Origin: a virus
DNA: 42,032 nt
Virus record (IMG/VR): IMGVR_UViG_3300049617_000051
Coordinates: 1 to 42,032 of that record
Reading direction: 5' to 3' (one strand)
Made by a program: the position numbers and the translations under genes. The notes beneath the pieces are model-generated. The model was given only the letters and a program-made list of their open reading frames with translations, made no database searches and was not told the DNA's origin. Of this stretch, positions 30,180-36,842 are shown one piece after another. Each line of letters starts with the position of its first letter. Position 1 is the first letter of the stretch.

Positions 30180-30671
30180 ATGCGCCCAATCTTCAGCCGG
30201 TCGGTCGAAACAAGAAAACTCCTCGATCTGTTCGAGGGCGCCAGCATCGACACGCCAATCTCGTTCGCCGACGCGAGCCGTAAGCTCGGGTTCGCTATCA
30301 CCTCGACCAGCGGCTCGTACCACTCAGCGCGTCGCATCGCGGTCAAGGAGTGTGGGATCGTCATCGAGGCCATCCGAAACTTTGGCTTTGTTCGGCTCTC
30401 CGGCTCAGGCATCGTCAAGCGCGGAGACTCCCACGATGGCGCGTTGCGCAGGCGGGCTCGCCGGGCTGGCGATGAAATGGCGATCGCGATCGTGCAGAAC
30501 CTCGATCGAGAAGAGATGCAATCCGCGACCGAGAAACTGTCGCGCTACCGGATCGTCTCCGATCTGACTTCGCCAGCCAAGGCAGCTTCGAACCGCCTCG
30601 TCACTCAAGAGCCAGAACAACAGGAACCCGTCGACATTCGCGCCAGATTGCGCACCGTCGGCAAGAGTTGA
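30180..30671 (+). CDS. Reversed-island protein B, HTH-like phage protein
   Basis: A protein of 163 residues from ATG 30180 with AGGAG 10 nt upstream, directly after array 1. The N-terminal half reads like a winged helix (RKLLDLFEGASIDTPISFAD, ARRIAVKECGIVIEAIRNFGFVRL) and the C-terminal half is a basic helix (GALRRRARRAGDEMAIAIV) with a disordered tail. I recall related phage proteins starting with FSRSVETRKL. It is likely a nucleic-acid-binding partner of protein A. Array 2 follows its stop. Confidence 0.6.
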   Translation: MRPIFSRSVETRKLLDLFEGASIDTPISFADASRKLGFAITSTSGSYHSARRIAVKECGIVIEAIRNFGFVRLSGSGIVKRGDSHDGALRRRARRAGDEMAIAIVQNLDREEMQSATEKLSRYRIVSDLTSPAKAASNRLVTQEPEQQEPVDIRARLRTVGKS

Positions 30672-30673
30672 CA

Positions 30674-30836
30674 ACGCCGCGCATCGCATCGCTTCGCTCC
30701 GCCCCGCTCCGCCTCGCAGCGCTCCGCGCCGCTCCGCAACGATTGTTTTAGCCTTTTCCCAACGCTCCGCGCGTCGCTCCGCAACGCAACGCCCCGCGCC
30801 GCCGCGCTTCGCTTCGCATCGCAACGCATCGCAACG
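30674..30836. repeat. Degenerate pentanucleotide array 2 (CGCNN)n
   Basis: About 27 CGCNN units around one core (30735-30765), which matches the core of array 1 at 30 of 31 positions. The array starts 3 nt after the stop of protein B and ends CGCAACG-TTTTT next to the stop of the leftward connector gene (30845). The T run at the right edge might end rightward transcription. Confidence 0.85.
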
Positions 30837-30844
30837 TTTTTAAT

Positions 30845-31696
30845 TCACGGCGGAATATAAACAGCCCTGAAAGGCTGAAGCATCAGGTCCAGCGTGGGTG
30901 GGATCGGCCGTTGCGAATAGGCCATGGTCTCCTGCCCGCCGAGCGACTTCGACGTCAAGCCGATGCGGCCCATGTAGCTGAAACGCTCGCCGACCAATTC
31001 TGTAGCAACTTCGACGACGTCTTGCGGCAGAAAACCGTAAGAAATCAAGACGCCCTTTCCTGCGTCGGCCGCCGAGAACGTGTATAGGCCAGTCGACACG
31101 CTGTATTGACCGACAGTCGGTCCCGACGCGACCGGGACTAGCGCGACGCCCGTCGCAGCATAGGTGACACCTTGATCGCTCCACCACGGCCCGTATTGGG
31201 CCAGCGCCGTGACTTGGAACGGCGTCGTCGGAACCGTCCAGGCCTCGCCCGTGACCTGATAACCTGCTTCATAAACAATCGATACGTTCTGCCGCCCTCG
31301 GCTGAAGGCGTAATTACCGAAATAGATGTACTGCCCGTAGATATCGATCGCCTGCGGTTGTCCAGGCGGCGTGCCGTCCCACGGCTGAATGATGAAGCCG
31401 TTCGGGATCGGCTGATTGGGCCCTGGCGGCGTCCCTTGCGGAATGGTTGTGCCCCAATTGACCAGCGACGAGACCGACAGCACGGGCCAATTGCGCAAAT
31501 ACATGCGGTGATTGGCTTGGCCGTCGTAGCGCTCGGTGAACGTGCGCGGCAGCAACGACGCGCGCCCAAGGTTGGAATAGATCGTGCGCGACATGGCCGT
31601 GATGAGGCTGGACAGCAGCGCGTCGCTGTTGGTGGTCGTGATCGCGAGCCACGCCTTGACGTTCGCCAGCGTCGTCAGATCAATCGGGCTGCTCAC
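30845..31696 (-). CDS. Head-tail connector (gp6-like) with inserted beta domain
   Basis: A protein of 283 residues from GTG 31696 in a GTGA overlap. The N-terminus (TTLANVKAWLAITTTNSDAL, LSSLITAMSRTIYSNLGR) and the C-terminal DVVEVATELVGERF are typical of gp6-type head-tail adaptors, split here by extra domains. Residues ~158-222 carry the accessory domain WWSDQGVTYAATGVAL ... YTFSAADAGKGVLISYGF also found in the tail tube and hub proteins. It is the last late gene before the reversed island. Confidence 0.75.
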   Translation of the reverse strand: MSSPIDLTTLANVKAWLAITTTNSDALLSSLITAMSRTIYSNLGRASLLPRTFTERYDGQANHRMYLRNWPVLSVSSLVNWGTTIPQGTPPGPNQPIPNGFIIQPWDGTPPGQPQAIDIYGQYIYFGNYAFSRGRQNVSIVYEAGYQVTGEAWTVPTTPFQVTALAQYGPWWSDQGVTYAATGVALVPVASGPTVGQYSVSTGLYTFSAADAGKGVLISYGFLPQDVVEVATELVGERFSYMGRIGLTSKSLGGQETMAYSQRPIPPTLDLMLQPFRAVYIPP

Positions 31697-32262
31697 GTAG
31701 CCCCTGGCTCCGAAAGCGGCGGCGTCTGCGGCGGGAGCGGATCGGCGGCCGGCGTCTGGCCCGGCAGCGGCGCGGCGGGGGACTTCTCAGCGGCGGCGGA
31801 ATTCGAAGGCGCGGAGCCTTCCGCGGCGGCGGCGCGGCGAGCCATCCCGCGCAGCTTGTCGGTTCCATGCGCCGGCTGGGCTCGGACGCCGTGGGCGCGC
31901 AGCCATTCGAACAGCTCCTCGCGGCTCATCTCGCCGAATTCGTCACCTTCGCCATTTGCGTCGGCCGCGGCGACGACCGGCATGCCCATGACATTGGTGG
32001 CCGCTGCGCGGAGCTGCTCGACGGTCGCGCTGGTCATCTGTTTGCGGCCATGTTCGACGAGCAGCTCGATCAACGCCTCGCGGCTCATCTGGGCGATCTC
32101 GGTAGGCTCGCTGATCGCCGCCGACTGGATATCGTTTCCGAAGCTCGCTTGCAGGATCGGCGCAAGCGACGACGGGACGGTCAGCACCCCGTTGCTGTCG
32201 GCGTCGAATTGCTGACCGCCGACGCTGACCTTCGTGTTGCCGTTCTTAAATTTGAAGCGCAC
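31693..32262 (-). CDS. Head-region protein with HeH/SAP-like motifs
   Basis: A protein of 189 residues from GTG 32262 (GGAG 7 nt upstream). It has a beta N-terminus (MRFKFKNGNTKVSVGGQQF), two related helical motifs (MSREALIELLVEHG and MSREELFEWLRAHGV) like HeH/SAP modules that bind DNA or head proteins, and a Pro/Ala-rich tail. It lies between the major capsid and connector genes. The role is probably structural; not assigned. Confidence 0.6.
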   Translation of the reverse strand: MRFKFKNGNTKVSVGGQQFDADSNGVLTVPSSLAPILQASFGNDIQSAAISEPTEIAQMSREALIELLVEHGRKQMTSATVEQLRAAATNVMGMPVVAAADANGEGDEFGEMSREELFEWLRAHGVRAQPAHGTDKLRGMARRAAAAEGSAPSNSAAAEKSPAAPLPGQTPAADPLPPQTPPLSEPGAT

Positions 32263-32470
32263 GGTTCACTCCCATCGCGGCATCCGCATCAGCTGGCTCA
32301 GCGTCGCGCATATCCTCGCCGATCGGTTTCTCCGGAACCAATGTCGAGACCAACACGAAGATGTTGTCGCCGCTGCTGGTCCGCAGCCAAGCGGTATCTC
32401 CGTCGGCCGCGACAACCGTCGCCCGCCGCCCTGAGGACGACACCAAATCGCCCTTGACGAATGTGCCCAT
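32246..32470 (-). CDS. Small SH3-like hypothetical protein
   Basis: A protein of 74 residues from ATG 32470 with GGAGG 6 nt upstream. The first 50 residues are strand-rich (KGDLVSSSGRRATVVAADGDT) like a KOW/SH3 barrel; the tail is acidic. The 3' end overlaps the next gene by 17 bp. It is positioned right after the major capsid gene, where small decoration or accessory proteins occur. Confidence 0.6.
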   Translation of the reverse strand: MGTFVKGDLVSSSGRRATVVAADGDTAWLRTSSGDNIFVLVSTLVPEKPIGEDMRDAEPADADAAMGVNRALQI

Positions 32471-32489
32471 GGGATGCCTCCGTATCGAT

Positions 32490-34139
32490 TCAGAAGCTCG
32501 GACTGACGGCCGCGGAGTTCAAATTCACGATCATCGCAAAAGCCGGCATAAAAAACCCTGCGGCCAGCTCGTCCACGTAAACCCCGAATTCATGACGCAT
32601 AGTCGCCCAAGGCCACTGTACTTCGTAGTAGTCCTGCCGCACGTGCATCTCCAGTATATTCGCGATTCCGGACAGCTCGTAGGGAATACGATCGGACCAG
32701 AATATTACCGTGCCAACCGGAATATACGGGTGGATTTCGATGTCGAGCGAGTTGTTGAAGAACTTATTGAGATACGAGTTGACGCGCCGGCCTGCGGTGA
32801 TGCGGCCGGTGTCGCTTTCCGCGTCGAACAGGATCTTGAACTGCGCCGCCGCTCCGCTGGCGAAGAATGCGCCCGCGTTGTAGCTGATGTCTTGAGACGA
32901 CATCAGGATGCGATCGAAGCCGATCTTGTACTGGTCGTAAGCTCCTTGCAAAAGCACGTCCCATTCGGCGACGTTCGTGCCCGAGATCGTCAAGCCGGTG
33001 TTCGTGTTGTGCATGGTGTAGACGAGCGAGCCGGCGTTGGTGATCGTCAGCGTATCACCCGAGCTGACGACGCTAGGCAGTTGCGAGTTGGTGGCCATCG
33101 GCGTTCCGGGCGCGGAGCCGAAAATGGCGTTGGTCATCATCGGGATGATGCCGTCAAACAAATAGGCGTTGACGGAATTGTCCTGATACAAACCACTGAC
33201 CTGCAAATTCGTCACGGGCTGGACCAAAGCGCCGGGCTTGGTGAAGGTCGCGCGGGAAACGCTGGTGATGCCCGCGAGCGTCTCGGCTCCGCTGGTCGTC
33301 CCGACATACCATGCGTAGGCTACGGCGCCTGCGATCGGCGTCACAACTGCAGTGACGGTCTGCGCGGTAGTCACGCCGCTGACGGACGCCTCGGCCGACG
33401 GTTTGGCCGAGCCGCCGCCATAGGTGTCGGTCGAGCCGTCCGCGTTTACCTTGGTGACTTGCCCCGGTACACCGCCGATGCCGGTCGACGCGTTGAACGG
33501 TTGATAGTTCAGCAACCCGAAGCCGGTCAGAGCAACGCAGATGACATAGACAGACACCGTTGCGCCCCAAGTGCCATTTGTCGCGCCAGTGTTGGTCGTG
33601 AGGGTGGGTGTCGGGGTCGTCGCCAGCGCCTGCGTCGCGTTGCCGAGAATCAGCGTCTGCTCTTCTCCGATCATGACCGAGCGCAGGGTGGACTGCGTCG
33701 CGATCGCCCGGTTGTTAGGCGTCAGTTGCCCGTTCGCCCATCCGGCTTGGAAGGTGACCGAGCTTTCGAGGCCGAGCGTCTTGTAGACGCCTTGCTGATC
33801 CTGCTCGCTGATGGCGATGCGCGCCGCGCGCTGGCCCTCGCCGACGCCGAGGCTGAGGTTGCCGATGTTGACGCCGACAATGCGCTTCCAGTGAAACCCG
33901 GTGCCGCCCGCGCCGCTCACGCGCGGCAGGCGCGAGATGAGCGGGATCAGTTCCTTGTAGGGGTAGAGCAGCTGCACGACGGGGCGCAGGTCATACCAGT
34001 TGAGGCCGGTCGCGGTGCTGACGGTGTCAGCCTTGAACAGCGAATTCGGGCCGGCGATGAGCGACGACGACAGGCCCTTCAGAAAATCCTGATCGGCGAG
34101 CAACGCGCTGATGAACTCATTTTTCATTTCGAAGCCCAC
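32490..34139 (-). CDS. Major capsid protein with insertion domain
   Basis: A protein of 549 residues from GTG 34139 (AGGAG, 7-nt spacing). Position after the prohead protease and motifs such as LNWYDLRPVVQLLYPYKELI, GFHWKRIVGVNIGNLSLGVG, TLRSVMIGEEQTLILGN, AEWDVLLQGAYDQYKIG and IPVGTVIFWSDRIPY support an HK97-fold capsid protein. Residues ~173-305 are an Ig/FN3-like insertion (VNADGSTDTYGGGSAKPSAE, VAYAWYVGTTSGAE) that would sit on the outer surface. The protein is longer than a plain HK97-fold subunit (about 300-400). Confidence 0.78.
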   Translation of the reverse strand: MGFEMKNEFISALLADQDFLKGLSSSLIAGPNSLFKADTVSTATGLNWYDLRPVVQLLYPYKELIPLISRLPRVSGAGGTGFHWKRIVGVNIGNLSLGVGEGQRAARIAISEQDQQGVYKTLGLESSVTFQAGWANGQLTPNNRAIATQSTLRSVMIGEEQTLILGNATQALATTPTPTLTTNTGATNGTWGATVSVYVICVALTGFGLLNYQPFNASTGIGGVPGQVTKVNADGSTDTYGGGSAKPSAEASVSGVTTAQTVTAVVTPIAGAVAYAWYVGTTSGAETLAGITSVSRATFTKPGALVQPVTNLQVSGLYQDNSVNAYLFDGIIPMMTNAIFGSAPGTPMATNSQLPSVVSSGDTLTITNAGSLVYTMHNTNTGLTISGTNVAEWDVLLQGAYDQYKIGFDRILMSSQDISYNAGAFFASGAAAQFKILFDAESDTGRITAGRRVNSYLNKFFNNSLDIEIHPYIPVGTVIFWSDRIPYELSGIANILEMHVRQDYYEVQWPWATMRHEFGVYVDELAAGFFMPAFAMIVNLNSAAVSPSF

Positions 34140-34191
34140 GGTAGTTCTCCTTTGCGCGTGATCGCGATTGTGGGATTAGTTGAACGACGCG

Positions 34192-35007
34192 TTACCGGGC
34201 GCCCGCGCCGGCTCGACCGCGGAAACTCGGGTCGGTCACGCTCTTGGCGAACAACTGCGGGTGGGCGTGCATGTTCATGATGACCTGCGCCGCCGCGTCG
34301 GTCGCCTGCGCCGGATCGGCCGGGTTCATGTTCACGTTCTTGTAGAGCGCGCCCACGGCATCGGGGGCATCACCAGCGCCGCTCCCGGGCGCGAAGGCCT
34401 TGTTGATCTCGCCGAAGCGCACGGCGCGGGGGTTGCCGGCGGGCAGCTTCGAATAGACATCCACCTTTGCCTCCGCCGCCGCAGCCTTACGCTCTGCGGC
34501 GATGAGCTGATCGACGATTTCCTTGGTGTAGCCGGCGCCGGCGGCCTTGCCCGGATAGGGCATCGTCGGATCGTAGAAGGGAACGCTCCCCTCTGTGAGA
34601 TGCCCTTGGCTGACGTCGCCAGACTCGCCGCCGACGTTCTGGCCCGGCGCCGAGCTTTCGTCCGCCGCCCCGCCGGTCGAACCGCTTGCGCCGGCCGCCT
34701 TGCCCATGTGGTGCTGAGCGAGGTCGTGGTGGTCGTGCATCTCTTCCATTTTGGCGTTGCCCGCCGCCATGTGGGTCAAGGCTTGCGTGAGGTGATCGGA
34801 AGTCGCGCCCGACTTCTGCGCCTTCATGTGATCCATCATGCAGCCGGCGCATTTGCCGAAGTGGCCGTGCGCGGCTTTGGCGCATTCCATGGCCTTGCCG
34901 AGATGATGGGCGGCTTTGGCCATGTGCGCCTTCGCGCTGGCCCCGCGCTTGACGACGTCGACGTTCCCGCCGCTGAAGCGCGCGAGAATTGAGTTCAGGT
35001 CGGCCAT
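34192..35007 (-). CDS. Probable nested scaffold protein
   Basis: Inside the protease gene, ATG 35007 (MADLNSILARFSGG) has AAGGAG 9 nt upstream, a far stronger ribosome site than that of the full gene. It would yield 271 residues, all of the C-terminal scaffold-like part in the same frame. This is the arrangement of lambda C and Nu3, where the scaffold is made from an internal start of the protease gene. It contains the His/Met/Cys-rich stretch (about 34700-34935). Confidence 0.6.
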   Translation of the reverse strand: MADLNSILARFSGGNVDVVKRGASAKAHMAKAAHHLGKAMECAKAAHGHFGKCAGCMMDHMKAQKSGATSDHLTQALTHMAAGNAKMEEMHDHHDLAQHHMGKAAGASGSTGGAADESSAPGQNVGGESGDVSQGHLTEGSVPFYDPTMPYPGKAAGAGYTKEIVDQLIAAERKAAAAEAKVDVYSKLPAGNPRAVRFGEINKAFAPGSGAGDAPDAVGALYKNVNMNPADPAQATDAAAQVIMNMHAHPQLFAKSVTDPSFRGRAGAGAR

Positions 35008-36102
35008 TTCGAGATGCTCCTTTATTTGGTCGAAGGGCGATGCCGATGCAGCCTTTTCGCCGGCGTCGCCCTCATCGCCGTCTTCGGGTTCTTCCGTGAT
35101 TTCGGACGCGACGAATTCCTTGAGCTGCGCGATTGCGGAGCGCAGCGCGGCGACCTGCTCGGGCTCGTCCTCTTCCTCGTCCATCTCCCATTCGAGGAGG
35201 TCGGACAGGATTTGGATGGCTTGCAGCGCGGTGCGGCTGTCGAGAACCTCGTTGCCGTCGTATTTCTTCAGATCGGCGAGCAGCGTTTTCTTGGTTGCTG
35301 CGCCGGGAGGTCCAGCCGGGTCGATCTTCTTTTTCCACGCCGCGACGATCTTCGCCTTGATGGATGCGAGGTTCTCGCTCGAATATTTGCCGGCGTTCTT
35401 GGGCTTGTTGATATAGTTCCAAGCGCTGCGGATATGGTCTTCGGTGTCGACTGGATAGCGCTTCTTGCCGTCCTTCTGGTGGCCCGGATCGGCGTATTCG
35501 ACCGAGCCGTACGGCTTGTCGCCGTCGCCAGGCGCGTCGCCGCCCTTGCCGAACAGCCGGGTGAAAAACTTGCGCAGCGGGCCGACGTCGGACGCGGGGA
35601 TGACGAGGTCGCCAGTTGTTGTTTCGCGTGCAACAACTGGTTGGACAAGAGCCACACCGGCGCTGGCGGATTTGCCAACGGCATGGGCGACGAACGAGCA
35701 GTCCGGATTTGCGGGCCGATCGACGACGCTGATCTCGATCAGCTCAAGTTCGGTGATGACGTCGCCCTTCTTCGCGAGCTTCTTGCCGCCGATCGAAAAG
35801 CCTTGCAGGACTTTCTCGTCGATCAGCTTGACGCATGCGGGATCGACAATCTTCGCCGTCAGGAAAAGCCCGTCGCTGTCGACGTTGGCCTCTTGCGCGC
35901 GGCCGACCGCAATCGGCTGATGCATGGACCTTATATTTCGCCACTCCCAATAGCCCGGCAGCGCGCCCTTGATCGCGTCAAGCGAGACGATCTCGCCGTC
36001 TAGGTCTCGCGTGGGCGTCGACGCGTAGCCAGAGACCAACCGCGAGCCGTCGGCCTGGGTCTCGACTTTGCTGATCGGCATAAAGAAGTTGAAATCATCC
36101 AC
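34192..36102 (-). CDS. Prohead protease fused to scaffold-like domain
   Basis: A protein of 636 residues from GTG 36102 (GAGG 6 nt upstream); TTG 36138 and ATG 36081 are alternatives. Residues ~5-150 are a capsid maturation protease: SRLVSGYASTPTRDLDGEIV, IRSMHQPIAVGRA, GLFLTAKIVDPACVKLIDEK, GFSIGGKK and ELIEISVVDRPANPDC. Next come a domain with KRYPVDTEDHIRSAWNYIN and an acidic stretch (DEEEDEPEQVAAL). The last ~270 residues (from about 366) form a scaffold-like part with a His/Met/Cys-rich segment and a disordered Gly/Pro-rich region; an internal start may express this part alone. The protease trims scaffold and capsid in the prohead. Confidence 0.75.
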   Translation of the reverse strand: MDDFNFFMPISKVETQADGSRLVSGYASTPTRDLDGEIVSLDAIKGALPGYWEWRNIRSMHQPIAVGRAQEANVDSDGLFLTAKIVDPACVKLIDEKVLQGFSIGGKKLAKKGDVITELELIEISVVDRPANPDCSFVAHAVGKSASAGVALVQPVVARETTTGDLVIPASDVGPLRKFFTRLFGKGGDAPGDGDKPYGSVEYADPGHQKDGKKRYPVDTEDHIRSAWNYINKPKNAGKYSSENLASIKAKIVAAWKKKIDPAGPPGAATKKTLLADLKKYDGNEVLDSRTALQAIQILSDLLEWEMDEEEDEPEQVAALRSAIAQLKEFVASEITEEPEDGDEGDAGEKAASASPFDQIKEHLEMADLNSILARFSGGNVDVVKRGASAKAHMAKAAHHLGKAMECAKAAHGHFGKCAGCMMDHMKAQKSGATSDHLTQALTHMAAGNAKMEEMHDHHDLAQHHMGKAAGASGSTGGAADESSAPGQNVGGESGDVSQGHLTEGSVPFYDPTMPYPGKAAGAGYTKEIVDQLIAAERKAAAAEAKVDVYSKLPAGNPRAVRFGEINKAFAPGSGAGDAPDAVGALYKNVNMNPADPAQATDAAAQVIMNMHAHPQLFAKSVTDPSFRGRAGAGAR

Positions 36103-36188
36103 GAGGAGCCTCGCGTGTTGAACGGCGCACAGCGTCACGCCCTCATCTGGCGGGGCAAAACCGGAAGCGCACAGACTTGGTTAGGAAA

Positions 36189-36842
36189 TCACGACCAGAA
36201 CGGCCCGCGTGGCCTAATTCGCGCGTCGCACCGCAGGAACACGCCGTCGACTTGCAACAGCGATCCGCGCTGGTCGCGGTGCATCTGCTCGTCGATGTCG
36301 AAGAGCGCGAAGCCGTGCTCGTTCATGTAGCTCATGACGTCGCCCATGAGCGGCGCGCCCTCGTTATATTCGACGAGAGACATTTCAATCACGAAAGCAT
36401 CGACGCCGCTCATCTCGCTGTAGCCGTCGAGCACGTCTAGTTCTGCGCCTTGCACATCAAGCTTGACCAGATTGAACCTCTGTTTTAGCAGCTCGTCGAG
36501 CGTCTGCATTTGCATGAGCCGCTCGACCATCGGGAAGTCCGAGCGTTCCCGATATACGGACGACCCTGTCTTGCTGAGCGACGGCCGCGCATCGGTATCG
36601 GCGACGTGAAACGTGATTTCGCGCTCGGAGTGCCCGACGAGCGCCGTTACAAAAGCTGCGTCGATTTCCTCGCACACCCAAGCCAGGACGGGCGCGCATT
36701 CGGCTAAGGCCTCGATCATGAGGATACTGGCCTTCGGAAATATCCGGCGCGCGACCTTGGCGAAGGCGCCGGCGTGCGCGCCGACGTCGAGGATCGCGGC
36801 CGGCGCGAAGCCGAGGGCGGCTAGGCGTTCGAGAGATTTCAC
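36189..36842 (-). CDS. FkbM-family methyltransferase
   Basis: A protein of 217 residues from GTG 36842, in a GTGA overlap with the glycosyltransferase fusion. The SAM-binding motif is AILDVGAHAGAFAKV (~16-30), then ILMIEALAE, and the FkbM hallmark LVKLDVQGAELDVLDGY (~139-155). FkbM enzymes methylate sugar hydroxyls in many surface and antibiotic glycans. Coupling to the glycosyltransferase strongly suggests methylation of the glycan it makes. It lies between the fibre-like and protease genes of the late operon. No membrane segment or export signal. Confidence 0.8.
   Translation of the reverse strand: MKSLERLAALGFAPAAILDVGAHAGAFAKVARRIFPKASILMIEALAECAPVLAWVCEEIDAAFVTALVGHSEREITFHVADTDARPSLSKTGSSVYRERSDFPMVERLMQMQTLDELLKQRFNLVKLDVQGAELDVLDGYSEMSGVDAFVIEMSLVEYNEGAPLMGDVMSYMNEHGFALFDIDEQMHRDQRGSLLQVDGVFLRCDARIRPRGPFWS

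Noticed and set aside
29691-30323. Long minus-strand frames across the pentanucleotide arrays (Arg-Cys-Asp/Ala-rich translations)
   Set aside because: They only translate the CGCNN repeats, have no ribosome site and run antisense through two well-supported genes.
29911-30836. Reading the pentanucleotide arrays as a CRISPR
   Set aside because: Units are 5 bp, there are no 25-40 bp repeats with unique spacers, and no cas1/cas2 genes; only the weak RAMP-like impression of one protein points this way.
32361-34280. 639-codon rightward frame opposite the major capsid gene
   Set aside because: Same kind of antisense shadow; the capsid gene on the other strand has clear motifs and a ribosome site.
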